From Cryptomeria japonica (taxonomy: Eukaryota; Streptophyta; Pinopsida; Cupressales; Cupressaceae): a stretch of DNA of 64,000 nucleotides. Position 1 is the stretch's first letter, and every line of letters starts with the position of its first letter. The translations under genes and the position numbers were made by a program. Positions 11,422-22,688 of the stretch are shown here, piece after piece. Location: NCBI RefSeq assembly GCF_030272615.1, contig NC_081405.1, forward strand, positions 470,756,008-470,820,007. Direction: 5' to 3'. The notes below the pieces were generated by a model, which worked only from the letters and a program-made list of their open reading frames with translations, was not told the DNA's origin and ran no database searches.

Positions 11422-12532
11422 GTATGATGTTGGTAGATGCAAACACTACATATATCTCATTTTCTAGGTTCTCATTTGATCTACAATTGAAGTTATGTTG
11501 GTTTGTGTATTGACTTGTGTAGTAACAGAGAGACAATTTGTAGGAATGTCTTGCATTCCTCTACCTTTAGTATTTTTGGTGGTGTGGTTTGGTGTTTTAT
11601 CTATGTTGGTGTATGATGATTCTATGTGATACATCGACAAATGTTTTTGTGTGGTCCACAACATGTTTTGAGTTTGTTTGGTCACTGGGCATTAACAGTT
11701 TTATCTCTTGGAGCCAACCAAATGTTTTGTTGGTATGTGCGATCGCGTGCTGATATATGAGCATTGATTTGGGATGGATAGGAAGGTGTGTTGACATGGT
11801 GTAATGCTTCACATGCCTCATTTTACCTTCTACATTGTCTTGCAGATTGTTTTTGGGTTGACTATTTATATCTACATATTACATCAAATTAGGCTGACCT
11901 AATTGATGTTATTTTGATTGTGCATGGTATATAAAGGATGAAATCATTTTGGAGGAGTGAAAAAGTTGTATGTAGTGTGATTAAGTGATATTGTGTAAGT
12001 GCAAATGTGTGAAAGTGTAATTGATCAGTAATGAATGCAGTTTCAGATGTGTATTAGCAGTGGACTGTAATCAACATATCAAAGGATGTGGCTCTGAATA
12101 GTTCAATCATATTGATAATATATTCTTAAATTATTTGTATCTTTCCTTGAAGAAGTTATCTTCAATGTCCATAAGTCCTCATTGTATTTGCCCTAATATT
12201 GTGAGTATGAATAATCCAAGTCCCCTATATCTTTCCCTAAGGTTGTGTGCCTTAGTTTTGTAAGTCCATATTAGGAAAAGTGAGATTCCTTGGCCTTGAT
12301 CCTAGAACATTCTAACCTTTTTTCATATAGTAGGATAGTTCTCACCATCATTTTTCCCGTATCGGGTTTTCCCCATAAAATCTTGGTGTTTACGTGTGAT
12401 TGCTTTTGTGTTTTTTAATTATTTATTTCTACATATGTAGTAAATGAATGAATGATAATTGATTGGTTTAATTGGTTAAGTTTTAATATATGCTAATTCA
12501 CCCACCCTCTCAAAATCTGGAAGTGTTTATCA
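11422..12532 (+). repeat. Element D 5' LTR (start uncertain)
   Basis: Ends GTGTTTATCA two bases before a PBS-like site. It contains a TATA box 'tatataaa' at 11928-11935 and the U5-like module (tttttcccgtatcgggtttt near 12352). The stretch 12220-12330 closely matches the reverse complement of LTR N near 16880-17000. The start may be TGATG at 11425, giving about 1.1 kb, or the true start may lie beyond element A. The - strand ORFs inside are not genes. Confidence 0.65.
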
Positions 12533-12534
12533 AT

Positions 12535-12546
12535 TGCTATCAGAGC
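12535..12546 (+). promoter_or_regulatory. Primer binding site of element D (one mismatch)
   Basis: TGCTATCAGAGC, one base off the TGGTATCAGAGC of B, two bases after the LTR end. Confidence 0.75.
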
Positions 12547-12600
12547 AAGGTTCTTGAAGAAACACTTTAATAGTTGAGGTAAGTTTGGGACTTGAACACA

Positions 12601-13601
12601 ATGCTTGAATCTGAGAAAGATTTGGATGCTATGGAACAACATGAATGGGATATTGAAGCTATAGTGGATATGGAAAGAGAATTGTGATATGCTCTTGCTA
12701 ATCTAGATGAAAGTAGATAAAATAACAAGAAAGCAGAAGAACACATTAGTTCTCTAAGAAAGTAAGTTGAAGATGGATTTAAGACCATTCATGATCTCAA
12801 AACAAAGCTACATATAAAATTTGGAGAATGTATCAAACTTGAAGAAGTAGTTATGTTGACGAAAGGGTTTACAGAAGGAAAATGACAAATTAAGAAGAGC
12901 TTGAAGCTTAAAGGTGGCAGTGAAATGCTTGATGTAATGCTAAGTGCTCAGAAGCAATCTAAAGAAAAATATAGACTTGGTTTTGAGAAAGGTGAATATT
13001 ATAAGACTCCCATCAAAAAGGGTAAAGGAAAGGAAAAGGTAAAGGATGACTTGAGGAAGACTAATGAAAGATAAAATATGTTTCATTCTAGTCAGAAACA
13101 AGAAGAATTTCAGGAAGCCTCCTCCTGCTCAAACCAATCATTCATCATCCTTTAATGGTAATTGTTTTCATGCAACATAGTGCTAGTGAATGTAGAAATT
13201 AGTTCAGGTCTCAATCATTTAATGACCAATGCTATTGTTGTAAAAAGTTTGTATATAAGGAAAATGAGTGCAAAAGTAGGATAGTGTGGAATGGTTATGT
13301 GAATACAAAATATGGTAGAAATGTTCAATCATTCAATGGATATTTCTATGATTGAAACAAATCTAGGTACAAGGTTATTAAGTGTAGGTCTAACATCAAA
13401 TGGAATGGAAATGGTTCACAACAAGGTCTGACTTGTTATAACTACAATAAATCAAGGCATATTGCTAGGTTTTGCAAAGGAAAGAATGAGAAGACCTTTG
13501 CACCAAAAAACAAGGTTGAAATTAATGACATAAAGGAGAAGATGCAAAAGATACGAGTGAAGAAATTTTATGAGAATGTGGATGGAAATATAGTGGATTG
13601 A
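12601..13601 (+). pseudogene. Element D gag, coiled coil plus decayed zinc knuckles
   Basis: Starts 'MLESEKDLDAMEQHEWD' at 12601 and runs through a charged, coiled-coil-like region with several stops. A segment 'LDVMLSAQKQSKEKYRLGF' at about 12928 aligns with 'LDEMLASQKNPNDTQGLGF' of element A. Knuckles are decayed: 'CYNYNKSRHIARFCKGK' near 13433 has lost its second Cys. It ends 'IKEKMQKIRVKKFYENVD', matching A's 'IRDQMKNTWVKKSDDN'. It belongs to the SIRE/Maximus-like gag type. Confidence 0.7.
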
Positions 13602-13991
13602 TCTATATCTATTGGTGGTGCAAATACTTTCTCCAGGAACTAGAGAACTAGTTGAAGACCTTGAACCTCCTTGCAGTTTGGATGTTGAATTATTTTCAGC
13701 ATGGCAGATGTTGTGAAGGTGTTTCTAGATCATTCTAGATGTTTGTGATGGTTTGTAGAGATGTTTGAGATTTTTGGCAAAACAAAGTATCAAATTTTTA
13801 AGTGTAACAATAAAATGCATTTTTGTCAAAAAACCTAAGTAGGTGGATGCAACTGATAAATTAACTTTTTAAATTCATTTTGATCACTTGTGATCTTGAA
13901 AATTTGAGAGAAATTCAGTGCAAAAGAGATTTATGGTATGATAGTATGATGCAAGGACTTTTTGTAAACCTTAAGTTATCAATTTCAGTTT
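13602..13991 (+). other. Spacer between gag and ORF2 of element D
   Basis: Non-coding. Shares 'tttctagat...tagatgttt' near 13721 with the same spacer in element A (near 814). No pol motif seen. Confidence 0.45.
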
Positions 13992-14520
13992 GTGTGGTGT
14001 AAAATGGCTACACTGATTATTGTGAGTCCATATTTGAATCCACAACTAGTATTCAAGCCTTATCCATTTGTGGCTATGGTTAGTGACAAGGAAGGATCTT
14101 TTTTTAGGGTCTTGATAGATATAGTTTACACTGAAGATGTTAGGGCTTATATCCATGCGCCCTTGACAAAATTAAGTCATGTAAAGTTTAATTATTTGTG
14201 GAAACAATTAGTAGAATATGATTTGATGATATTCAAGCCCCTATACAATCATATTCTGGAGTTAGATTTGAGCATTTGGAAATATTTCCCTGACTTTAGC
14301 TAGGAAGATGCATGTATTCAAATTATTCTAAGTTGGATTCACGGTGATGTAACATTTCCTCATCGACCTCACAAAATCATGAAGGATACCATTAGGGTCT
14401 TGACTGGAATTTGTTCTCTTCTAACACTATCCCAATGATGGAGGTGGTGAAAACACGGTAGTAGAGTTGATCGATTCAGTATCTAAAAAGAGATTTATGA
14501 TAGTGGAAGATATAGTTGAT

Positions 14521-14574
14521 CTGAGTGTCAAGTATGTTACCAAGGGAGTGAGTGTCAAGTATGTTACCAAGGGA
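14521..14574 (+). repeat. In-frame 27-bp tandem duplication in ORF2 of D
   Basis: Two copies of a 27-bp unit (14521-14547, 14548-14574), differing only at the first base, encode SVKYVTKGV twice. Absent from A at the matching place as far as I can read. Confidence 0.85.
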
Positions 14575-15131
14575 GTGGTACATAAGTTTTACTTTCAAAA
14601 TGGGGAGGTTTCTACTACCACCACCGCAATCCATGTATCATATCAGAGGGTGGTTTAAGGTGAAAACTTTGATCTATGTGAAATTTTGAGACTGCAACTG
14701 ATAGACAACCTTGAGAAGATCAAGAGTGAAAACTATCTATTCAGGTATGGGTCTCTAATTATATGTTTGACTTTCATGTTTAGGAATGAGCTTATCGATA
14801 TAGGGAAGGTGTGGGACAATTTATATCCTATTGAAGTACAAATTAAGTCTCAAAATATGAATGCGCTGGTTGCTTGCCTGGAGAAGGATAAGCAAAATAA
14901 AGACACTGTGATTGTTGATGATGAGTCAGGTTCTAGCTCTGTCCAACATTCTTCCAGATGTAGAACTAGGCAAAATGCTAAAGAGCTGGAGTTGAAGACC
15001 AAAGGTAATCAACAGGTGAAGGAAAGTAAAGACCTGAAAGAGGCAGCAAATGCGATGATGATGCTTGTTAGGGATGTTGAGGAGACCATAAAGATTTTCA
15101 CCTAAATGTTCTAGTTTTGTTTTAGGTGTGT

Positions 15132-15229
15132 CAGTATCTCGCTCGTCTTTTGCTGTTCTTTTCTCTGGTTGCTGTCTTTTCAGTATCTCGCTCGTCTTTT
15201 GCTGTTCTTTTCTCTGGTTGCTGTCTTTT
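15132..15229 (+). repeat. 49-bp perfect tandem duplication in element D
   Basis: 15132-15180 and 15181-15229 are identical, starting cagtatctcgctcg. They lie in a pyrimidine-rich, non-coding segment (15106-15345) that interrupts ORF2. Confidence 0.9.
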
Positions 15230-16675
15230 GTGCTGGTCTTTTGCAGCCTTTCTCTTTTTGTTCTGTCCTCTCTAGTTTCTCTAATTATTTTCTTTTCGAT
15301 ATGTAAGTGGGTTTCGGGTCCCTTAAAACCTGGTTTTCCTTAATCAAAAACATATTAGAAGATTCAACAATGATACAGATGAATACTACAAGAAATATCA
15401 AGGTTACAAAAAAAAATTCAAAACAAGATGCAAGCAAGAGAGAGGATCCCTAGTGAATTGGTTAGGAAATGCAAGAATGAATTCACTTTTATGGTGAGTA
15501 GGGTCTACTATTACATAGAGTTTGTTGAACCAAGGATTGCATCATTTCCTAAGTTACCTTATGAGGTATCTCTAGAAGAGGTTGAAAAGAGCATTGATAC
15601 TTTATTGAAGTTGCAAGTTGATACAAATTAAGAGAGGTTTGGAAAAGCTATAAATATCTTTAAAAAAATAATCAAGGTGAAATTTGAGAAAGGACATGCA
15701 AAGAGAATGGAGAAACTTTACAAAAAGATAAATCTTTGTATAGTTGAACAAGTGTTTGGGGAGCAAGGACCAAGGAGGACTAGGTTAGTCACTACCTTTC
15801 CTCTAGTAAACATTGGTTCTTCTGAAACCCTATCTAGATCAGTGACAAGTGAAAGGAAAGGACAAATACTCAAAGAAAAGTCAACAAGAGGAAAGAAATG
15901 TTTGGAGCCTATTATTGAGGAAGTTGAGAGAAGCAACATAGATGAAGAAGTTGAAAAAGAAAAGTTTTTATTTAGGAAGAGGTTCACAAGTACAAAAATC
16001 AAAATTGAATTTGATGAGAGTGAAGACGACATTGGGCCTCTTAGTCAAAGGAAGAGTACACTGGTCTCCCAAGAAGAGACCCCAACCAAGAAAAGGAAGG
16101 AAGTAAAGAACAAAGAACCAATGAAGACCGAGAAAAATAAGAAGAAGATAGGAACCTCTCTAGTTGATGTTGATTATCAACCCTTGACTTTGATAGTCTA
16201 GTAAATACCATTTGTGTACATAATTATTTGGATATGACTATAGTGCTATACAATGATGTCCCTCCAACTAATAGGGAGAAAATAGAAAAGGCTATAACCA
16301 AATATTTGATCACGTTTGATAATACTATTAGTGAAATTGTTGATAAGTTGCCTAAGAAGCTATTGGAAGCTATGAAAACAAGAAGGAAGCATGCAATGAT
16401 AAAGGAGTCCAATATGAGGACACGTGAATTAGACATGGTGTGCAACCCTTTATCTAAGGAGGATAGAACCAAGATTGTTCAATCTCTTAATGAAAGATTC
16501 AAAACTAAAGAGAGAGTAAATTTCATAATGGGAGAACATCCAGATGACTATCAGAGGATGGTCAAGAAGAATGGAGATGCAACACTTGAGGTTATAAAGA
16601 GTTGTAGATGACTTCATCTGCTCCTTTGGAGAATAAAAACACTAGAACTAGTCTAGAAAGGAGTTATCATGGTAT

Positions 16676-17792
16676 TGTTGAATAGACCATAGGACAAAGA
16701 GGGGGGTTAATCAATTTAGACCTTAAAACAACTTATTTATAATCTTTTTGAACTTAAAATCATAATTAAATTCTACAATTATGAAACATGAAACCATAAA
16801 GCACAACACAAACAAGAATACTAAATTTACGTGGAAAACCCAAGAAGGGAAAAACCATGGTAAGAATCACACTCACAATCTGAAAAACTGATTATAATAT
16901 TTTAGGTTCAAAGCTAAGGAATCTCATTGCACCTGACTAGACTTGTAAAACTAAGGGAGACAACCTTAGGGCAAGATATAAAGGACTTGCATTATTGAAG
17001 CGCATTTCTCCAGGGAAATATACAAAGACTGCACAAGCTACCAAAGGACTCATGGTCTTGTGATGGGTGAAAAGAAATGATGAATTGAAATAAAAAAGAT
17101 CTCTTGATCATGAAAATATCCTTGAACCATTGTGTCAAGGGAACAATATCATGGCAAACAAATATCACTTTATTCAATGTCTCAAAACACTGTCACATTG
17201 AAGATATTATCATCAAAACTCATCAAAAACTAAAACTCACACTTCTACTTCTTCACATGTGCTTGCACATCATTCACATCCAATTCACAATAATCCACTC
17301 ACCAATTTACACATCTACACTTCCATTTAGAATAGGTTATACATAGAACCCTCAACTAGGTTGGCCACAAACAAAATATACATGAACTACATAAAATTGG
17401 CCACTTGAACCAAAATCACATAATGTGGTCCACTCTAGGAGATAAATGGGACATAATTACATCACACCACATATTCTTAAGTAGATTTCAATAAACCACA
17501 CATGCTATAACATCCACCAAATTTGGCATCAAACCTAACATGTAGAAAAACAATAAATCATGTTAACTAGTTAACTCAAAAATATCACCCAATGAAAATT
17601 TCTCAATATAGATCTACACACACCATGATAAGACTTGTATAAACATTCTAACTCAAAATCCAATATATATATATATATAGACCAAAAGAGTATGATCTAA
17701 ATAAGATAAATCAACTGAGTTAGCTAAAGACCAACACAATTTATAACACCAAACACAAAACAACCTAACTTCACTTGTCGATCATGCCAACA
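16676..17792 (-). repeat. LTR N, lone LTR related to element D
   Basis: 1117-bp unit, TGTTGAATAG at one end and GCCAACA at the other, so on the - strand it starts TGTTGGC like LTR A. Its reverse complement matches LTR D (cctaaggttgt..cccttag..., gagattccttagc). No PBS or PPT is attached on either side and no clear target duplication is seen (GGTAT versus CTATA), so it is a solo LTR or truncated copy at the end of element D. Confidence 0.7.
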
Positions 17793-17854
17793 CTATAAAT
17801 CTGAATTGTAACATTGCACAAATCATATGAACATGTCTACCAAGCTGCAAACAT

Positions 17855-18134
17855 TGATCAAAGATAAACAAAAGCTACAAAATTAAAATCAAAATGATGC
17901 GTGCTTCACTCTCTTTTCATTCAATACACATTACATATTTATAGGATTCTCCAATCCTATTTCATAGGAAACAACTCTATAACAAATCCTAAATATATGA
18001 GTTGTTTTAACAACTTAACTTCCTACAAACAAGTTCATATAACCATTATACTAACCTATTTATTTTATTCTTATTTATTTATGCATCTTATGATGAAATA
18101 TTCCTAACATCTATGTGAACACAGATTCCCAACA
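17855..18134 (-). repeat. Element E 3' LTR (280 bp)
   Basis: TGATCAAAG at the low end, TTCCCAACA at the high end; on the - strand it starts TGTTGGGAATC. The inner side carries a purine-rich tract on the - strand. A second copy, itself split by unit F, lies at 42752-42908 plus 47160-47289, in the same orientation. The 62 bp between N and this LTR holds nothing recognised. Confidence 0.8.
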
Positions 18135-18393
18135 CCCTCCCTTAGTGTGAACATGGGGAGAAAGTACATCACAATACTTGATGACCACACTCAGTAGTTC
18201 ATCCTAAGGTATGAATAGGGATAGACACATATACTCATGACAAGAAATAGTGGAACTTTCCTCACTATGCTTATGCTTTCATCCAAGGATAGGTACAAAC
18301 ACATCTACCCATGAAACCAAGGATAGAGACTAACACTTCTATCCAACATCAATGTTATGAACAAGTACACACACATCTTCTCACAATAATTGA
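18135..18393 (-). other. Element E PPT and 3' non-coding region, first part
   Basis: PPT at 18135-18145. The rest has short quasi-repeats such as 'ggtacaaacacatctaccc' that resemble 'gggtacaagcacatcc' near 31015, supporting the view that E resumes after the plastid insert. Confidence 0.55.
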
Positions 18394-18842
18394 CTTGTTT
18401 GAAGAGGTTCATATACAGAACGTCTTAAAATAATACCCGGGGTGGGAGATTTGATCAATCGAGATTCAGAAGATGAAATCTTACCCTTACCATCAATAGG
18501 TCGATCTAGCACATTTACAACTCGACCCAAATAAGCATCACTTACTGGTATCTAAGCAATTTTTCCTGATGCTCTTACGAAACTGCCCTCTTGTATCATC
18601 AAGCCATTACCCATTAATAGAGCTCCAACATTATTTGATTCTAGATTTAGGGAAATACCTAATGTACCATCTACGAATTCTACTAATTCCCCTACCATTA
18701 CATTATCAAGACCATGAATACAAGCAATGCCATCTCCTACTTCAAGTATAGTACCAATATTAACAACTTGGACCTCGTTATTATATTGTTCAATTTGTTT
18801 ACGTATCATACTACTAATTTTATCGAGTTGAATAGTTACCAT
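18394..18842 (-). pseudogene. atpA: Plastid atpA fragment (ATP synthase CF1 alpha, N-terminal part)
   Basis: Starts [13 protein letters not shown] at 18842 and reads through '[20 protein letters not shown]', '[20 protein letters not shown]' and '[18 protein letters not shown]' to YEPLQT near 18394. About 150 of roughly 505 residues are present, so the nucleotide-binding domain (GxxxxGKT) is absent. One stop replaces the residue after 'ASGKIA' near 18552. In plastids this subunit forms part of the CF1 head; here it is a relic, cut at the left edge of the NUPT. Confidence 0.9.
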
Positions 18843-18877
18843 TAACACTAGTTAATTCTGTTTTAAAAAATAAGACC

Positions 18878-18881
<4 letters not shown>

Positions 18882-18924
<43 letters not shown>
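18882..18924. repeat. (TA)n microsatellite
   Basis: About 43 bp of uninterrupted TA dinucleotides upstream of the atpA fragment. Confidence 0.95.
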
Positions 18925-18925
<1 letters not shown>

Positions 18926-18959
18926 GATTAAGTCCTTAGGTTTAAAAAAAGAGTAAAAA

Positions 18960-19254
18960 AAATAAAAATAAGAAGGTGTTTTAAATCAATGCTATTTGAA
19001 TTGAACCTGTTCCAAAAAGGCCAAGACATTTCCAATTTATATGTTAACACACACTACAGTAAGGGAAAACTTATGAAATCAATTCAATATTAAACCTTAG
19101 ACATATAATATCCTTACAAATTAGTTTGTTTTAGCCTACTCTAGTCCCCTTACAAAACTTTCGTTATTGGGCTAGCCATTAACTTTACATGTTTTTAGCA
19201 ATTGACATGGCATCATCATAAAATGATACAAATCTTAGATAAGAATATACAACA
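18960..19254 (-). other. rps12 intron portion in the NUPT
   Basis: The sequence around 19140-19250 (agcctactctagtcccc, cttacaaaactttcgttatt, caattgacatggcatcatca) matches what I know of the plastid rps12 second intron, directly after exon 2. The far limit is unclear. Confidence 0.6.
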
Positions 19255-19489
19255 CCCTAGAACACCCTTGCTTACAATTTTTTACTGAGACAACATCTAA
19301 GATTCCTTGAATTATGTGATATTTAACACCAGGCAAATCTTTAACTCTTCCACCTCTTACTATTACTACAAAATGTTTTTGTAAATTATGGTCAATACTA
19401 GGTATATAAGCAGTGATTTCATATTTAGAGTTTAATCATACTATGGCAACTTTACATAAGGCAGAGTTTGGTTTTTTAGGGGTGATAGT
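19255..19489 (-). pseudogene. rps12: Plastid rps12 exon 2 (ribosomal protein S12)
   Basis: - strand reading from 19489: [11 protein letters not shown], then with one stop '[20 protein letters not shown]' and '[17 protein letters not shown]'. These are the S12 decoding-centre loop sequences. In plastids this exon is trans-spliced to exon 1; exon 1 is not here. Multiple substitutions and one stop. It abuts petB at 19490-19520, an abnormal junction. Confidence 0.88.
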
Positions 19490-19520
19490 GGAGGGGGAAT
19501 TTGAGTTTACCTATCTCAAT

Positions 19521-20230
19521 AAAGTATATGATTGGTTCGAAGAGCGTCTCAAGATTCAGGCGATTGCATATGATATCACTAGTAAATATGTTCCTCCTCA
19601 TGTGAATATATTTTATTGCCTAGGGGGAGTCACACTGACTTCTTTTTTGGTACAAGTAGCTACTGATTTTGCTATGAATTTTTACTATATCATCCCACCA
19701 TTCTAGAAGCTTTTGCCTCTATTCAATACATAATGATTGAAGTTAACTTTGGTTGGCTAATCTGATTGGTCCATAGATGGTCGACAAGTGTGATGGTTTT
19801 AATGATGATCTTACATGTATTTTGCATTTATTTAACAGGTGGGTTCAAAAAACCTCGCGAATTAACTTGGTTTACGGGTGTAATTCTAGTCATATTAACC
19901 GTATCTTTTGGTGTAACCGGTTATTCTTTGCTCTGGGAACAAATTATGTATTAAGCAATCAAAATAGTGATCGGTGTGCCTGAGGCTATTCCGTTAATAG
20001 GAATTCCTTTGGTAGAGTTATTACACGGGAGTGCTAGTGTGGGTCAATCTACCTTGACCCATTTTTATAGTTTACACACTTTCATATTACCCCTTCTTAC
20101 TGTTGTATTTATGTTAATGCAGTTTCTAATGACCTGCAAGCAAGGCATTTCAGGTCCTTTATACAAAGGAAATATACATTTTGAATCAGCATTCAAAGCC
20201 TATTATTATTATAATATATCATTGTCATGA
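19521..20230 (+). pseudogene. petB: Plastid petB exon 2 (cytochrome b6)
   Basis: Reads [16 protein letters not shown], '[20 protein letters not shown]', a frameshift near 19694, a stop in LI*LVHRWS near 19763, then '[18 protein letters not shown]', '[16 protein letters not shown]' with a stop, and '[10 protein letters not shown]'. Haem-ligand region histidines (HVFCIY, VHRW) are partly kept. The normal stop after GISGPL is lost, extending the frame to 20228. Cytochrome b6 is a transmembrane subunit of the b6f complex. The short exon 1 and intron are absent. Relic. Confidence 0.92.
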
Positions 20231-20620
20231 AAATCATGTTTCTCGGATTTCTCCTTTCAATTATTAAGTATTATTTATTTAATAACATATAATTAAAGTA
20301 GATACTCATCTCAGGTAGAGAAAATGGATTATGGGAGTGTGTGACTTGAACTATTGGTTAGGTCGTGCAGATCAATTTTACGATCTGCCATATACTCTGA
20401 TTAATACGTCCTGCTTTCTTTTCTACAAGTGTGGAAACCCCAAGAATAAAAGGATTAGTTCTCATAAATAAATAAATAAATAAAGGATATTGATTCCAAT
20501 TGCTAATACTAGCAAAAAACCTAAAAAAGCACAAATTCTTCGTAATGAGTTGATCATTCAATAATCATTTAGAGTTATAACTTACATTTACTTAGTAATA
20601 TCTTTCTTTGTAAAGTTTTA
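20231..20620. other. Unassigned, probably plastid-derived spacer
   Basis: AT-rich. The segment 'gattatgggagtgtgtgact' near 20330 looks plastid-like to me but I cannot place it. The 67-residue - strand ORF at 20358-20561 is not recognised and includes a short taaa repeat near 20466-20484. Confidence 0.35.
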
Positions 20621-20659
20621 AAATTGGGAGATCCAACTACTAAAATACAAGTGGTATAA
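20621..20659 (+). pseudogene. psbB: Plastid psbB 3' end (CP47 C-terminus)
   Basis: Twelve codons reading KLGDPTTKIQVV and a stop, the C-terminus of CP47, about 140 bp upstream of psbT as in plastid genomes. The rest of psbB is missing. Confidence 0.75.
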
Positions 20660-20786
20660 TATGGTATTTCTCCGTTCGTTAATGCAATAGTGAGAAATTG
20701 CATCTCACAAATCAAAATATTTTGATTCCACTTTTTTTGATGTAAAATGTTGTAATTAGTATGAAATCTATCTTTATTAATTATAA

Positions 20787-20909
<123 letters not shown>

Positions 20910-20991
20910 TTTTCTATTTTTCTAATCCTCCTTCTTATAATAAAAAAAGAGAAAATGATCTTCCCGATCAAGAAGGTCTTTGTTTTTTCAA

Positions 20992-21117
20992 CTAGTCCTC
21001 GTTCTCTTCAAAAGGATCTCAAAGTTGTTCATAAGGTTGCCCAAATGTGGTGTATAGGGCATAACCAATAAAACTAACAAGTAAACAAGATATGGAGATA
21101 TCGACTAAGGTTGCAGT
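20992..21117 (-). pseudogene. psbN: Plastid psbN, main part, split by element C
   Basis: - strand from 21115: [31 protein letters not shown], a stop, then DPFEENED and the normal stop at 20992. PsbN is a photosystem II assembly factor with one membrane helix. The first three codons (ATG GAA ACT) are at 28159-28167, on the other side of element C. The split point carries the duplication GCAGT. Confidence 0.92.
21113..21117. repeat. Target site duplication of element C, left copy (GCAGT)
   Basis: GCAGT before the TG end at 21118; the right copy at 28157-28161 reads GAAGT, one base changed. Uninterrupted psbN would read ggttgcagtttccat on the + strand. Confidence 0.85.
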
Positions 21118-22321
21118 TGTTAGGATAACCGATGGACAACTGAGAGGAGGGGGTGAATCAGTTGTCAACAGATTATTAAACTTTAAGCACACAAAATTTT
21201 TTACCGAAATTCATAAACCAAAATACCAAAATAGAAGATATAACAATCAAGCACAAACATAAATCACAAAAAATTACCAACCATCCACAAAACATAACGC
21301 CGAGATTTGTACGTGGAAAACCCAGTAAAGGGAATAACCATGACGGGAAGCCTACCCACAATTAGATAATAATTCTAGAGTAATTATGTGATTACAATAA
21401 GTGGGGCCTACACATATAGGAAGACTAATAGCCTAGAGTGCACTGCTCATCACAAAATTATCCTCACCGACTACAAAAGAAATCCAGACTACAATCCAGA
21501 AAGATGAATGAACTACAAGAATAACATCTCCTATGCCTGAGTATAGTTCTAATTAAGATCAATACCAAAGGTCTTAAACCTCTTACACAAACCCAATTCG
21601 ATCACCTATGATAAAAAAAAACCTCTGCATATGATTATAACCTTATTCACACACAGATAATCCCATAACGCACATACCACGATCTACAAAGAGATCTTAC
21701 ATCATATATATACCAACCTGGGACCTAAAAAAATTAGGTCGACCACCTAAAAGATAATACAATAAATTGATTACATAATCCCGCAAAATAATGATAAACC
21801 AAGTTGGCCTAAGACCGAAACAACATAAACCAAACAATAAATCCAATCGATAATGCATCAGGATCATCAATCAACACATTACATAAACCGGTCCATAACC
21901 TAGAAGAATAACATAGAATAGAATAGGTTCGATGCTAAATGCAAACACCACCGATCAACTAAAACATGAACATGACAACCATCAGCATCCTGATAACCTT
22001 CTAGTAGCCGCACCAACACCACTTAACTGATTCATCAAAAGATCTTCAACAAAGCTCTGTCAGTAAAACCCTTACCAATAACCAAAAGGCTTACTAGAAC
22101 AAATGATATCTTCCGGATCATCAAATCCCAAACCAACTGAATGTGATATGCATCAGGAACACATGAATAATGAGTCCAAACCAATTCCACAAGTGAGAAC
22201 ATGTCATAGAAGATCTCCAGATCAACATCATAAACCAACTACTCTATCGAAACCTAGTAGACAACAAAACAACTAGTGTTGACATCAATACAACACAATC
22301 AATTCCTCCAAATTGCAAAGA
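21118..22321 (-). repeat. Element C 3' LTR
   Basis: TGTTAGGATAACC at the outer end. Inner end degenerate (gcaaaga where the other LTR has tccaata). A TATA-rich stretch near 21704-21712 may be the - strand promoter. Confidence 0.88.
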
Positions 22322-22335
22322 ATCTCCTCCTTTGG
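22322..22335 (-). promoter_or_regulatory. Polypurine tract of element C
   Basis: - strand reads CCAAAGGAGGAGAT next to the LTR. A second tract is near 22509 (ctccccctttgaaatc on the + strand). Confidence 0.75.
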
Positions 22336-22688
22336 TATTGATGGCAATACTAGATGTGAAAAACATCCAAGTGCTAAGAAATGCCAAACAAATCTCCCCC
22401 AAAGGAAGACATCCAACAATCTCCCCAAAATGATATAACAATGAAGTTCTAAACTAACAGACTAAACTCCCCCTGTGAATGATATCTCTGTTAAGCTCTA
22501 TTTTTCACATAAATATCTCTCCCCCTTTGAAATCAATGCTAGAAATCTGACATAAACATCAAAGAAAAATCATAAATCCTCTAAACCACAAAGTTGACTA
22601 CTCCCCCTGAGTAGTAGCACCACACATCAATCTAGAGTGAATGATAGTTATGATAAATGCATACTGGACTAATGCCAGTCATCATCAC
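22336..22688 (-). other. Element C 3' non-coding region
   Basis: Between pol stop and PPT. Same arrangement as in B, with a second purine tract near 22500-22515. No coding sequence seen. Confidence 0.55.

Larger units (their letters stand above)
13992..16611 (+). pseudogene. Element D ORF2, decayed non-pol retroelement ORF
   Basis: Readable pieces at 13992-14303, 14467-14658, 14686-15105, 15428-15631, 15677-16201 and 16228-16611. They include 'FPHRPHKIMKDTIRVLTGI' near 14360, 'RLQLIDNLEKIKSENYLF' and 'FMFRNELIDIGK', all matching ORF2 of A. The later part has 'RERIPSELVRKC' followed by a long Lys/Glu-rich, probably disordered or coiled tail. An in-frame 27-bp duplication (14521-14574) repeats SVKYVTKGV. 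A non-coding stretch with a 49-bp tandem duplication separates the pieces at 15106-15427. Preserved across two elements where pol should be; function unknown. Confidence 0.6.

Noticed and set aside
16671-17797. Target duplication for LTR N
   Set aside because: GGTAT versus CTATA; not convincing.
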